Positions 35,973 through 47,809 are shown, counted from the first letter of the stretch. The stretch is DNA of 64,000 nucleotides from VAZQ01 sp963840535 (GCA_963840535.1 CAWIZJ010000069.1:18399-82398), one strand, 5' to 3'. Notes: generated by a model not told the origin, from the letters alone. Program-made: numbers and translations.

Positions 35973-38900
35973 GCGTATCCTCGCCCTTCATCAAACGCCC
36001 GATCGCGACGTCGCTGCTCGGGGTGGCCACGATGCTGGGCGGGCTGCTCGGCTATCTGTGGCTGCCGGTGTCCTCGCTTCCACAGGTCGACTTTCCCACC
36101 ATCCAGGTCACCACCCAGCTTCCCGGGGCCAGCCCCGACGTGATGACATCGCTGGTAACGGCGCCGCTCGAGCGCAACTTCGGGCAGATCCCGGCTCTGC
36201 AGCTGATGACCTCGCAAAGCTCGTTCGGCATCAGCCAGATCACACTGCAATTCGATCTCGGTCGCGAGATCGACGCTGCTGCGCAGGACGTGCAGGCTGC
36301 GATCAACGCATCGGGATCGTCGCTGCCGAGAAACCTGCCCTATCCGCCGGTCTACTCCAAGGTGAACCCCGCCGATGCGCCGATCATCACGCTGGCGATC
36401 ACATCGGAAACCATCTCGCTGCGCGCGCTCAGCGATATCGCCGACACCCTGCTTGGCCAGAGACTGAGCGAGGTTTCCGGGGTCGGGCGGGTCACCGTGC
36501 AAGGCAACATCAAGCCGGCGATCCGCATCCAGGCGGATCTGGCGCGGCTCGCCAACTACGGCATCTCGCTGGAAGAGCTGCGCAACGTGATCGTGGCCGC
36601 GAACGTGGCCGGACCGAAAGGCGCGCTCGACGGAGCGCATCAGTCGTACACCATCTCAGCCAACGACCAGCTCACGGCCGCCGAAGCCTATCGCACCGTC
36701 ATCATCACCTATCGCAATGGCGCCCCGGTCCTGCTCAAGGATGTCGCCGACATCGTCGACGGGCTGGAGAACAACAAGGTCGGGGGCTGGTATCAGGGCA
36801 GGCCGGCGATCGTGATCGACATCCAGCGGCAGCCCGGCGCCAACGTGATCGAGACCGTGCAGCGCATCCAGAGGGAGCTCCCGAAGCTGCAGCGGTCCAT
36901 GCCGGTCGGTGCCACGCTCACCGTCGTGCACGACGCCACCGCGAGCATCCGCGCCTCGGTGCGCGACGTGCAGTTCACGCTGGTGCTCAGCGTGGCTTTG
37001 GTCATCACCGTGGTCCTGATCTTCCTGCGCACGGTTCGCGCCACAATCATCGCCGGCGTCACCCTTCCGCTCTCGCTGGTGGCGACCTTCGGGATCATGT
37101 GGTTCTGCGGCTTCTCCCTCGACAACCTGTCGCTCATGGCATTGACCATCGGGACCGGTTTCGTGGTCGACGACGCCATCGTCATGATCGAGAACATCGT
37201 CCGCCACATGGAGGCCGGCGAGGATCCGTTCGAGGCGGCACTGCGTGGCGCGCGCGAGATCGGTTTCACCGTGATCTCACTGACGGTTTCGCTCATTGCA
37301 GTCTTCATTCCGCTGCTGTTCATGACCGGGCTGGTCGGCCGCATGTTCCGGGAGTTCGCCCTCACCTTGACGATCGCCGTCGTGACGTCGGCGGTGGTCT
37401 CGCTCACCTTGACGCCCATGATGTGCAGCCGGCTGCTGCGCCACCGCGCTGACGGGGCGGCCAGCGGGCGCATCACCAGGACGTTCCACGGCGCCGTCGA
37501 ATGGTCGGTCGAGCTCTACCGGCGAAGCCTGGAATGGGTGCTGCGCCACGAGCGCCTCACGCTGGCGGTTACCGCTGCGACCTTGGTGGCGACCGTCTGG
37601 CTCTACATAATAATTCCCAAGGGCTTTCTGCCGCTGCAGGACACCGGTTTGATCTTCGCGGTGATGGAAGGAGGCCAGGAGATTTCGTTCACCGAGATGA
37701 AACGGCTGCAGGCCGCGGTCGAGCACGCGATCCGCAAGGACCCGGAGGTGAACGGGGTCGTTTCCGTCATCGGCGTGACGCCGATCAATGCCACGCCCAA
37801 TGCCGGGACGGCTCGCCATCACACTGCGCTCGCGCGACGTGCGCAAGACCCCGGTGACCGAAGTGGTCGAGCGCCTGCAGCAGGCCGTCGCCCCGATCCC
37901 TGGCGTCACCGTCTTCTTCCAGCCGGTGCAGGATATCCAGATCTCGACCCGGCTGAGTCGCGCGCAATACCAGTACACACTCACCGGTACCGATACGAAG
38001 GAGGTCGCCGATTGGGCGGATCGCCTGACGCAGCAGCTGCAGCGATCCGAGGAGCTGCGAGACGTGGCATCCGAGGCGCAGGACGAGGGGTTCCGGCTGC
38101 AGGTCGAGGTCGACCGCGAACGGGCCGGCCGCCTCGGCATCTCGATGCAGACCGTCGTAGACACCTTGGCCGATGCCTTCGGCCAACGTCAGATTTCGAC
38201 CATCTACGGGCAGGCCAACCAGTATCGCGTGATCCTCGAGGCCATGCCGCGCTACCAGAACGATCCGGCCGCGCTAGCCAAGATCTACGTGCCCGCTTCC
38301 GGCATCGCAGCGCAGGCGCAGTCCAGCTCGTTGACGTCGACGGTCGCTCCGGTCATCGCCTCGATCTCGGGCAGCCCCATGGTGCCTCTGAGCGCGATCG
38401 CCCGCTTCGAGCACACGACGGCGCCGCTGGTGATCGCCCATCAGGAGCAGTTTCCAGCGGTGACGATCAGCTTCAACCTGGCGCCGGAGGCAGCGCTGAG
38501 CGACGCGGTCCGGGTGATCGCGCAGGCCGAGCGCGAAATCGGCATGCCGTCGTCGCTGGTCGGCAGGTACTGCCGGCGACGCCGCCGAGTTCGGCAGGTC
38601 GCTTGCCGGGCAGCCGTGGCTGATCCTCGCAGCAGCAATCGCAATCTATATCGTGCTCGGCGTGCTCTACGAGAGCTTCATCCACCCGCTCACGATCCTC
38701 TCCACGCTGCCGTCGGCCGGCGTCGGCGCCTTGCTCGCGCTCATGCTCTACAACTACGACCTCTCGGTCGTCGCGCTGATCGGGATCGTGCTGCTGATGG
38801 GCATCGTGAAGAAGAATGCGATCATGATGATCGACTTCGCGCTCGAGGCCGAACGCAGTCGGGGCCTCTCGCCGCGGGAAGCCATTGTGCAGGCCTCGCT

Positions 38901-39180
38901 CCTGCGCTTTCGACCGATCATGATGACCACGCTCGCGGCGCTGTTCGGCGCCATTCCGCTGGCCTTCGAGCAGGGCACCGGTTCGGAGCTGCGCAACCCG
39001 CTCGGCATCACCATCATCGGCGGTCTGCTGATCAGCCAGTTGCTCACGCTCTACACCACCCCGGTCATCTATCTCGCCATGGAACGCCTGAAGACGCGGC
39101 TGGGGAGGCCGGCACCTTCGACCGGCGAGCTCGACCCGGCGGGTCAGCCCGAGCCGTTGCAACGCCGGGCGGCGGAGTGA
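35969..39180 (+). pseudogene. mdtB: RND multidrug pump subunit (MdtB-like), two frameshifts
   Basis: This is a proton-driven RND pump of about 1069 residues with twelve helices and two large periplasmic loops. The start is MSVSSPFIKRPIATSLLG. The helix-4 proton-relay motif appears as TGFVVDDAIVMIENIVRHME. Two one-base insertions break the frame: near 37806 (NATPNAG, then RLAITLRSRDVR) and near 38571 (LVGRY, then AGDAAEFGRSLAGQPW). The C-terminal part is complete (GIVKKNAIMMIDFALEAER). It overlaps mdtA (ATGA) and is followed after 4 bp by a second pump gene. Confidence 0.88.
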
Positions 39181-39184
39181 CGGC

Positions 39185-42100
39185 ATGAGCTACGCCGGTT
39201 TCTCCGAGCCCTTCATCCGCCGACCGGTCGGCACCACGCTCATCGCCATCGGGCTGTTCCTGGTGGGCACGGTGGCCTACTTGTTCCTACCGGTCGCCAG
39301 CATGCCGACCGTCGACTATCCCACCATCAGCGTCAGCGCGAGCCGACCGGGCGCCGACCCGGAGATCATGGCGGCGACCGTGGCGGCCCCGCTCGAACGC
39401 CGGCTGGGAGAGATCGCCGGGGTCACCGAATTGACCTCGCGCAGCTCGCTCGGCTCGACGCGTATCTCCATCCAGTTCGATCTCAGCCGCAACATCGACA
39501 GCGCCGCACGCGACGTGCAGGCCGCCATCAATGCCGCGCTGACCGACCTGCCTTCGGACCTGCCCTCGCGCCCGTCGTTCCGCAAGACCAATCCGGCGGC
39601 GACGCCGATCATGATCCTGGCGCTGACCTCGAGCACCATTCCGCCCAGCGCGCTCTACGACGCAGCCGACACCGTGATCGTCCAGCGGCTGTCGCAGATC
39701 GACGGCGTCGCCGAGGTCAGCGTCAACGGCGCCGAACAGCCCGCAATCCGCGTTCGCGTGAACCCGATCGCGCTCGCCTCGATGGGGCTCGGGCATCGAG
39801 GACGTGCGGGCGGCCATCGCCAACAGCAATGCGATCGGCCCCGTCGGGACTTTCGACGGCAGCGAACGCGCCATCACGCTCGGGAGCAACCGTCAGCTCC
39901 GTATCGCCGATGACTACGACCCGATCGTCGTCCGCAGCGCCAACGGGACGGTGGTGCGGCTTTCGGCCGTCGCCTCCATCGAGCCCGGCGTGCGTAACAG
40001 CCGTTCCGCCAGCTGGTTCAACGGCCAGCCCTCGGTCCTGCTGGTGATCCAGAAGCAGGCCAACTCCAACGTGATCGAGACCGTCGACCGCATCTATGAG
40101 CTCATCCCCGAGCTCAAGCGATGGATCCCGGCCGGCATCGAGATAACGGTGCTGTCGGACCGCACCAGGACCATCCGCGCCAGCGTGCTCGATATGCAGC
40201 TCACCCTTGCCGCGAGCGTGGCCCTGGTGATGCTGGTGGTGTTCGTGTTCCTGCGGCGCGCGGCGGCGACCGTCGCCGCGGGGGTGACGGTCCCACTGTC
40301 GCTCGCCGGCACCTGCGCCATGATGTGGTTGGCGGGCTTCTCCATCGACAATCTGTCGCTGATGGCACTCGCGGTCGCGGTCGGCTTCGTCGTCGACGAC
40401 GCCATCGTCATGATCGAGAATTGCTTTCGCAATCTCGAGAAGGGCATGACCCCTTTACGCGCCGCGATCGAGGGCGCGCAAGAGATCGGATTCACCGTGC
40501 TCGCGATCAGCATATCCCTGGTCGCCGCCTTCATCCCGCTCCTGTTCATGACCGGGGTGGTCGGCCGCATGTTCCGGGAGTTCTCGCTCACGCTCGCCTT
40601 CGCGATCGCAGTCTCGACGGCGGTGTCGCTGACGCTGACACCGATGATCTGCGCCCACTTCGTGCGCAAGCCACCGTCACCGCATGCCACCCGGTTCGAC
40701 CGCGCGGTCGAGCGCGTGCTGTCCGCGCTGGTCCGCTTCTATGCGTGGAGCCTGGGCGGGGTGCTGAACCACCGCGCGCTCACGCTTCTGGTCATGGCGG
40801 CAACGCTTGCGATCACCGCCATGCTCTACGTGCGCACACCCAAAGGCTATTTTCCGCAGGATGATACCGGCCTGATCTGGGGCGGCACCCAAGCCTCGAC
40901 CGAGGTGTCGTTCCAGGCGATGTACGATCTGCAGCAAAAGGTGGAAGCGATCGTACGCGCCGATCCCGCCATCGCCGATGTGGGATCATCGATCGGCGCC
41001 GCCGGATTCTCGGCCTCGGTCAATCGCGGCACCCTGTTCATCAGCCTCAAGCCGTTGGCGGCACGCGGCGGGCTCACGGCGCAGGCCGTGGCCGCGCGGC
41101 TGCGGATGAATACCGCCAACGTGCCGGGGTTGCGCGCCTTCTTCTTTCCGATGCAGGACGTACGGGTGGGCGGCCGCATGAGCAATTCCAGCTACCAGTA
41201 TACGCTCTGGACCGCCAACTATGCCGAACTGCTGCACTGGGCGCCGCAGGTATTTGCCAGGGTCCAGACCCTGCCGGGCCTTGTCGACGTCTCGAGCGAC
41301 CGCGAGCAGGGCGGGCTGCAGGTCAACGTCTCGATCGACCGCGTCGCCGCATCGCGTCTCGGCGTGCGCGTGCAGGACATCGCCAATGCCCTCAACAATG
41401 CCTTCGCACAACGCCAGGTCTCGACCCTCTATACCCAGCGCAACCAGTATCGCGTCATTCTCGAGATCGATCCCCGCTATCAGCGCGATCCGACCGACCT
41501 CGCCCGCATCTACGTGACCGGCGCAAACAAGGTTCAAGTGCCGCTCACCGCGGTGACCAAGATCGAGCGCGGGCTGTCCCCGCTCGTGGTCAACCATCAG
41601 GGACAGTTTCCCGCCATTACCATCAGCTTCGGGCTGGCGGAAGGCACGACCATCGAGCAGGCGACGCGCTTGATCGACCAGGCTGTGGCGGAGATGCACC
41701 TGCCCGACACGCTGCACGCGGAATATGCCGGCGATGCGCGCGCCTACCGGCAATCCATCGGCGCACAACCTATCCTCATCATTGCGGCACTGCTTGCGGT
41801 CTATATCGTGCTCGGCGTGCTGTACGAGAGCCTGGCGCATCCCTTGACGATCATCTCCACCCTGCCATCGGCGGGGCTCGGCGCGCTTCTCGCGTTGCAA
41901 GTCTTTCACACCGAGCTGTCGCTGATCGCATTCATCGGCATCATCCTGCTGATAGGCATCGTCAAGAAGAACGAAATCATGATGGTGGATTTCGCGCTCG
42001 AAGGCGAGCGCAAGCGCAGCCTCGCGCCGGAGCGGGCGATCTTCGAAGCCTGCCTCGAGCGCTTCCGGCCGATCATGATGACCACCTTGGCGGCGATGCT

Positions 42101-42326
42101 CGGCGCCATGCCGCTGGTGGTCGCGACCGGTCATGGGGCCGAGCTGCGCCGGCCGCTGGGTATCACCATCGTGGGGGGCCTGCTGGTGTCGCAGCTACTG
42201 ACGCTCTACACGACGCCGGTGATCTATCTCATGCTCGACAAGCTGCATCGGCGGCTCTGGGGAGCACGTGTTCACCGCGAGAGAGGGCGATTGCTGCGGT
42301 CTGCGGCGCGGGCGTTGCGACCGTGA
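39185..42326 (+). pseudogene. mdtC: RND multidrug pump subunit (MdtC-like), one frameshift
   Basis: This second RND pump is about 1046 residues, paralogous to the gene just upstream. It has FLPVASMPTVDYPTISVSAS, the proton-relay helix VAVGFVVDDAIVMIENCFRN and GIVKKNEIMMVDFALEGER. The frame changes near 39790 (SMGLG, then IEDVRAAIANSNAIG), explained by an extra G in a GGG run. MdtB and MdtC form a heterotrimer with MdtA in enterobacteria; the same two-pump design is inferred here. It ends the operon, 64 bp before the convergent cupin gene. Confidence 0.9.
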
Positions 42327-42390
42327 CGAGTGCGAAGGACAAGGGCGTCGAACTCTCGAAAGGGCGCAGGCGCACGCCAATAGCCCGCTT

Positions 42391-43542
42391 TTACGCCGTC
42401 CTCGCCAGCGGCGGCAGGTCGGCAAGCTCCTGGGCATAAGCCTGCTCCATACGCGGCGCGAGGCCGTTCTTGGCCAGCTCGTCCGCGAACAGCTTGCGGA
42501 TTGCCGACGCCTCGTCGGCGTAGTCGATCTGGTCGCCGCCGGCGCGCCGGCTGATCCAGGCCTTGGGCACGCCCTGGCCGTTGCGGATCGCAACGCCCTC
42601 GTGCTTGAACGCGAGATATCGCGCAGGCGCGGTGCCGCTGTTGAAATGCTGGTGGAACCACATGTTCGGCGGCACGATCAGCGTACCGACCTCCCAATCG
42701 TAGCGGCGTGGCTCCTCGCCCTCCGGCCACATCAGCGAGTACCCCGCCCCCGATAGAATGATGACGTGCGCGCCGGGGCCGTGGGCATGGCCCTTCTTGT
42801 AGGTGCCGGTCGGGAACTGGGAGATGTGGCTGTTCATGGAGCCATTGGCCATGTTGAAGCGGATATGGCCGCCGCCGGCACCGCGTTCCCTGGCGCTGAT
42901 CAGCGGCAGGTTGACCGCGTCGGCCACGAAATTGGTCACCAGCAGCAGCCCCTTCTGCTCGCCCTTGGCGGCGAAGTAATCAGGCTCACCATTGAAACGG
43001 TCCCTGAAGTCGTGGCTGGTACCGAAGACGAAGTCGATGTCCTCGTACAGATTGATCACCGGCGGCGCGTTGGTGACGGCGACGAAGCGCGCCGGCGACT
43101 GGCCGGAGCCGTTGAAGTGCTGGTGCCGGCAATTGAGCGGGATTGCGAACATGGCGCCCGCCTTCCACTCGAAGGTGATGCGTTTGCCCGCGTCGTTCCA
43201 AACCGTGGTGGATCCACGGCCGTCGAGCACCAGGATCATCTCCTCGAACAGCTGCCGCTGCGGTGCAAGCTCCCTGCCCGGCGGGATCTCACACACGTAG
43301 CAATCGTTCGAGGTACGGGAGGCCTCGTGATTGATGTAGACGCCCGACCCGCCGCGCCGCGGCCATGGCTTGAGGTCGACCGTACGCAGGTTTCTCACGT
43401 AATGCGCGCCGATGATGTCGAGGCCTTCGCTCCTCACCCAGCGCAGATAGGGCGTGTCCTTCTCGGTAGAGAACTTGCTCGCCAACTCCTCCGAAACGAC
43501 GGCGTCCTTGGCCATGCCCTGCTCCGTGCGGTGGTCATTCAT
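42391..43542 (-). CDS. Bicupin protein of unknown substrate
   Basis: The 383-residue protein has two cupin barrels (about 80-190 and 265-330). Metal-binding histidines are visible in both: FAIPLNCRHQHFNGSG in the first and KKGHAHGPGAHVIILSGAGY with PPNMWFHQHFNSG in the second. Bicupins include gentisate-type dioxygenases and isomerases, but I cannot assign a reaction. No signal peptide is evident, so it is probably cytoplasmic. The start MNDHRTEQGMAKDAVV at 43542 overlaps the end of the upstream EutA-like gene by 8 bp, implying coupling; MAKDAVV at 43515 is an alternative. Confidence 0.85.
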   Translation of the reverse strand: MNDHRTEQGMAKDAVVSEELASKFSTEKDTPYLRWVRSEGLDIIGAHYVRNLRTVDLKPWPRRGGSGVYINHEASRTSNDCYVCEIPPGRELAPQRQLFEEMILVLDGRGSTTVWNDAGKRITFEWKAGAMFAIPLNCRHQHFNGSGQSPARFVAVTNAPPVINLYEDIDFVFGTSHDFRDRFNGEPDYFAAKGEQKGLLLVTNFVADAVNLPLISARERGAGGGHIRFNMANGSMNSHISQFPTGTYKKGHAHGPGAHVIILSGAGYSLMWPEGEEPRRYDWEVGTLIVPPNMWFHQHFNSGTAPARYLAFKHEGVAIRNGQGVPKAWISRRAGGDQIDYADEASAIRKLFADELAKNGLAPRMEQAYAQELADLPPLARTA

Positions 43543-45235
43543 TGGCATTGCGATGGTCGTGATCATGGCGATGATGTCCATGGTCATGCCGATGATGATG
43601 CGCCTGTGCATGATGATGGATGCGCTGGTGGACGCGTCCGCCGCGCGGATCCTCGCTGAACAGCAGCGACTTGATAGTCACCGGCACGGTGTACGACGGC
43701 ATCCGAATGCGTCCGAGATCGATGTAGTCGAAGTCGCGCAGCACCAAGCCGTCGATCGCCAGGATCTCGCTCTCGACCAGGAGCTCCTCGCGCAGAATGG
43801 CTCCGAGAGTGTGCGCAATGTCGCCGTCGATCATGATATAGAGCGGTTTCTTGCGCTCGATGGTCGTGGCGAGCCCGTAACGGATTCCCGCGGCGAAAGC
43901 CGCGATCCGCTGGTGCGACGGCACACCCTGCCAATGCAGTGCGATCGCCACCTCGCCTTCGCCTTCGATCAGGTCGAAGGCAGCGAAATGCCTGCGAATC
44001 GTGCCGGCGAGCTGTGCAGGATCGACGATCTCATCGCATACGAAAGGCGGGTGCAACACCTGCAGATTGCGCCTGGGCAAGAGCTCGCCCGGCCCGGAGA
44101 TGTAGCTGGTATTGCCGCTGAGCTGCACGCTGTATTCGGAGGCTCCAAGGGCGGTAGCCCGAATGCATTCGCCGGCCGGGAGCAGAGGCCAGGGCAGCGC
44201 GCCGGCCTCGATCCGGCGGCGGATCGCGTGCCCGAGCCGGCGCCCCAGGTCGCCGAAGTCGCGGTCCTCCCGCCCATAGACATATTCGCCCACGCCGCCG
44301 GAGAACATCATGCCGTCGATGCGACCGAGAGCGGCGATCGGATCGGTCAGATGGAGGTGCTCGACCGCATGCGGCAGCGGACGTCGGGTGAGTGCGGCGA
44401 GCAGCAAATCCGCCATGCTGCCGGCGACGTGGTCTAGCTGCGCGGGCAAGGGCGCGTCGCCTCGCGACCAGTGGAAGCCGGCCTCGCGGGCGTGAAATTT
44501 TCCCGCGGGATCGAACCGCACGATGCGGCCGCTCTCGTCCATGACCTGCAGCCGCCCGCCGATGTGGAGGGCTGCAGTCGCGACCACGTCGCCGTTATCG
44601 ACGACCGCGAGCTTGGTGGTGCCGCCGCCGATGTCGACGTTGAGAAACCGCTTGTTCTGATCGTGGGACAGTCTCGAAGCGCCGGACCCGTACGCCGCCA
44701 GCATCGATTCCATGTGGTGTCCGGCGGCGGCGGTGACGAAATCGCCGCCCTGCCCGGCCAATAGGCCGGCGATCGCCTCGGCGTTCTCGCGCCGCAGCGC
44801 CTCGCCGGTCAGGATGACCACGCCGGTGTCGATGTCCGCGGGCGTCAATCCTGCGGCCGCGTAAGCCGTCTTGATGATGGCGGCGAGCGCAGCGTCGTCG
44901 ATGCGCTCTTCGCCGGAATAGGGCGTGAGCGCCACCGGCGACTGAAACAGGGTCTCGCGCGAGACGACGTAGTATCGGCTGGTGAGGTCCTCGCCATAGC
45001 GGCGCAGGTTGATGCGGGAGAAGATGGCCTGCGTGCCGGACGACCCGATGTCGATGCCGACGGTGACCAGCGTGACATGATCCTGGATCCAGATCGGGTT
45101 GTCTTCCAGGCGCTCGTTGATGTCGAGCTCGAAGTGATCATGATCGTGATCGGCGTCGCCGTCGTGCTCGTGCACGACATTGCGGCCGAGGAGATGGTCG
45201 GACAGCGCGTGTTTCTTGTCGTCCGGGCCGGACAT
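43535..45235 (-). CDS. EutA-like reactivating-factor ASKHA protein with His-rich ends
   Basis: The 566-residue protein resembles EutA, the chaperone that reactivates adenosylcobalamin-dependent ethanolamine ammonia-lyase. It has an ASKHA ATPase core: LVTVGIDIGSSGTQAIFSRI (phosphate 1), FLNVDIGGGTTKLAVVDNG (phosphate 2) and MMFSGGVGEYVYG (adenosine motif). Both ends are unusual: residues 22-33 are His/Asp-rich (HEHDGDADHDHDH), and the last 34 residues contain 14 histidines (HHHAQAHHHRHDHGHHRHDH). This looks like a metal-binding tail. No eutB/eutC lies in the window. It is coupled to the bicupin gene downstream. Confidence 0.85.
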   Translation of the reverse strand: MSGPDDKKHALSDHLLGRNVVHEHDGDADHDHDHFELDINERLEDNPIWIQDHVTLVTVGIDIGSSGTQAIFSRINLRRYGEDLTSRYYVVSRETLFQSPVALTPYSGEERIDDAALAAIIKTAYAAAGLTPADIDTGVVILTGEALRRENAEAIAGLLAGQGGDFVTAAAGHHMESMLAAYGSGASRLSHDQNKRFLNVDIGGGTTKLAVVDNGDVVATAALHIGGRLQVMDESGRIVRFDPAGKFHAREAGFHWSRGDAPLPAQLDHVAGSMADLLLAALTRRPLPHAVEHLHLTDPIAALGRIDGMMFSGGVGEYVYGREDRDFGDLGRRLGHAIRRRIEAGALPWPLLPAGECIRATALGASEYSVQLSGNTSYISGPGELLPRRNLQVLHPPFVCDEIVDPAQLAGTIRRHFAAFDLIEGEGEVAIALHWQGVPSHQRIAAFAAGIRYGLATTIERKKPLYIMIDGDIAHTLGAILREELLVESEILAIDGLVLRDFDYIDLGRIRMPSYTVPVTIKSLLFSEDPRGGRVHQRIHHHAQAHHHRHDHGHHRHDHDHRNANE

Positions 45236-45366
45236 TCAGGCTCTTCTCCTGGCGGGCGCGCAATTGGTGTGCCGGATTTATTGCACGACCGCTTCGGCAC
45301 GGTCAAAATGCAAGTCATCCGAAGGGACCGTCGGATGCTCTGCGTGGGGCAGGCGCGCTAAGCGCC

Positions 45367-46627
45367 CTACCGACTGGCAGCGCGGCGGCTCGGGGTCACC
45401 AGAATGATGCGATTGGTGCTGCTCTGGTGGATGATCAGGTTGCCTTCCCATGTGGGGCGCATGTGCCTGATGATGCCGGCATGAACACCGCCGGACGGGA
45501 TCGCCCAGCTCTGGAATGTCTCGGTCTTGGGATCGAAACGGACCAGCGCGTCGGGTCGCATGCCCAACTCGTTGTACCAGATCGATGCCATCCACGATGG
45601 CAATCGCATAGGGATGGGACTTCGGCCCGCTGGGCGACGGCCATTCCTTGATCTCGCCGCTTTTCGGATTGAACCGGCCGAGCCGCCCCTCACCCGAGTT
45701 GACGTACCAGATCATGCCGTCTTCGGCGACGGCCAGACGCCGGACGGTCGTACCCGGCAGCGGCAACTCGACCTCGGTAAGCTCCATCGTCCCGGGGTCG
45801 ATTTTGACCAGGCAGGGACGGCCGTTGCACGCAAACCAAGGAACGCCCTCGGCATCGAGCTTGATGCCGTACGGCTTCGAATTCGGCGTCTTCAGCGTGA
45901 CCAGCTTGATGTCGCCGCTCGCCGGGTCGAGGCGGCCCACCATGTTGCTGTTTTGCAGGGTGAACCACAGGATCCCCCTGGCATCGAAGATCGCCGAGTG
46001 CGGATCCTTCGCCGCCGGGTCGGGCATCTTGTACTCGGTGATCTTGCCCGTGTTCGGATCGAGATAGCCGATCGTCCCGTTCCGGTTTCCGGTGTACCAG
46101 ACGTTGCCCTTGGCATCGAGCGTCACGGTGTGCGGCATGGCGTTGGCCGGCAACGGGTATTCCTTCATTTCCCCGGTCGCGGGATTGATCCGCCCGATCA
46201 GATTGCCCCATTGCCCGGCCCACCAGATGGTCCCGTCGGCGGCCTGGATCGGGTCGCGCGAGCGCTGCCCGAGCGTCGGCGTCACCCATTCCTTGAACAC
46301 GACCTGGGCGGTGCCCGGGACCAGCTTCGGCGCCCGCCCGGCGTTCGGGGGAAAATGTGCGGCGAGGTACTCGGTGATCGTGACCTGCTCCGCCGGGGTG
46401 CGCGACAGGTCCATCATCGTGCTGATCAGCTCTTTCCAGCCCTCGCGCGTGTAGCCCGAGCCGGCGGTGATCAAGTTGGTCGGATGGCACGCGGCGCATG
46501 TGCCCTCGACCAGCTGCTTGCCCACCCCCTCGGGCAATCCCGGCGCTCGGCTCTGCGCCTGGGCGGCGAGCGGCACCAGCACGAGAGCGGTGACGGCGAT
46601 CACGGTCACGGTTGACATTCTGGGCAT
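45367..46627 (-). pseudogene. Secreted cytochrome c / Vgb-type beta-propeller protein, frameshifted
   Basis: The protein is about 419 residues with a signal peptide (about 1-24), one c-type heme site CAACH at 44-48, and a seven-bladed propeller like virginiamycin B lyase/SMP-30. Blade repeats include GTIWWAGQWGNLIGRINPATG and GNVWYTGNRNGTIGYLDP. Being exported with covalent heme, it would act in the periplasm as an electron-transfer or sensor-type lactonase/lyase; the reaction is unknown. The frame changes near 45589 (AIVDGI, then IWYNELGMRPDALVRF) by one extra G. GTGGAGGTG precedes the start at 46627. Confidence 0.82.
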
Positions 46628-46737
46628 TTCTCACCTCCACGGAGTTTGCAGAACGGCTCATCCGCGCGGGCATCGGCCGCGCCGACCATCGTGAACAATG
46701 CGACTGCGATACCGGCAGTGCGCATGGGTTTCCTCAT
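46606..46737 (-). CDS. Small secreted Cys-containing peptide
   Basis: The 43-residue product has a signal peptide (MRKPMRTAGIAVALFTMVGA, cleavage after ADARA) and a mature part DEPFCKLRGGEKCPECQP with three cysteines, including CPEC. Its ATG overlaps the stop of the TctC-like gene (ATGA), and its end overlaps the start of the cytochrome/propeller gene by 22 bp, so all three are tightly packed. The coupled placement and clean export signal argue for a real gene. The CPEC could bind metal or heme or form a disulfide. Confidence 0.55.
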   Translation of the reverse strand: MRKPMRTAGIAVALFTMVGAADARADEPFCKLRGGEKCPECQP

Positions 46738-47809
46738 TTCTTCGCGGCCTTGATGTAATCGGTGACGAAATTCCTGATCTCGGGCTTGATCTCGAGCCGC
46801 TTGCGGACCTGCTCGTTGATGCCGGTGCCGGTCTCGTAGTGCGGTACGAACTGAATGACTTTCATCGCCTCTTCCGCATATTCCTTGTCCCCGTTGAGGC
46901 GCGCAAGCGCCGAGCGCAGCGCCTCGGTGGCTGCCTTCGGCGAATCCGGCGGCATCACGATCAGCCGCAGCATGGCCGAGTCCACCGCGAGGTTGGTCCG
47001 ATAGACGTCCCACAACTGACCGCTCGGGAGCGCACCCTTGACCGTCCGGTAGAACTCGTGGAACGGCAGCACCGCGGAGCCCTGCATCACCTTTGGAGCG
47101 CCGAAGGTTTCGCCATTGTAGTTGGGATCGTACCAGGTCGGGATGACCTGCCCTGGCCGCACCATGCTCGGCTCGACCACGCTGAAGTAGGCCGGCGTCG
47201 TCTCGGAGAAGAAATTGACCTCGCCCCGCTGCAGCGCAAGCCGTGCAGCGTTGTTGTTGCGATAGCCGGTGACGTAGCGGTAGGGGAGCCCCAGCATGTC
47301 GAGCTGGAGGCGAATCAGAATGTCTTTCGACGAATCCGCCGTGAGCCCGCCCGCCAGAATGCCTTTGGCCGCCATGATATCGGTTGCGGCCCTCATGCCC
47401 GGCTCGGCATCGCTGCGCACGTAGTAGACGGCATTGCCCGGCTGCGAGCCGATGACCTCGTAGCTCTTGAGGTCGACGCGGAACTTCCGGGATCAGTGGC
47501 GTAAGCCCAAGCGGCGGCTGTGATGTAGCCGAACATTGTCCCGTCCTTGGGACCGAGCTCGCCGATATAGGTCGCTCCCACGAGTCCGCCGGCACCATCC
47601 TTGTTCTGCACGATGATGCCGGGTTGTCCATCGATGTGGTTGACGAGATGCTTGGCGAGCAGGCGCCCCTCGATGTCGCTGGGGCCGCCTGCAGCAAAGT
47701 TGATGACGAGATTCAGGCGCTTGCCTTTGTAGAAGGCATCTTCGGCGCAGGCGGCGGTTGCCCCGGCCGCGATGGCGCAGAGCGAAGCGACGGCGCGCGC
47801 GAACAACAT
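46734..47809 (-). pseudogene. TctC/Bug-family binding protein, frameshifted
   Basis: This is a periplasmic tricarboxylate-type binding protein of about 358 residues. It starts with signal peptide MLFARAVASLCAIAAGATAA, followed by LNLVINFAAGGPSDIEGRLL and QNKDGAGGLVGATYIGELG. The frame changes near 47488 (AYATDPG, then KFRVDLKSYEVIGSQ), where one base seems to be missing, unlike most shifts in the window. The remainder (LTADSSKDILIRLQLDMLG) is intact to the stop. It starts the minus-strand cluster and is divergent from the aldolase gene. No TctA or TctB is nearby. Confidence 0.8.

Noticed and set aside
45125..45180. Tandem CATGATCGTGATCG-like repeats that resemble a regulatory repeat array
   Set aside because: They simply encode the His/Asp-rich N-terminal segment of the EutA-like protein.
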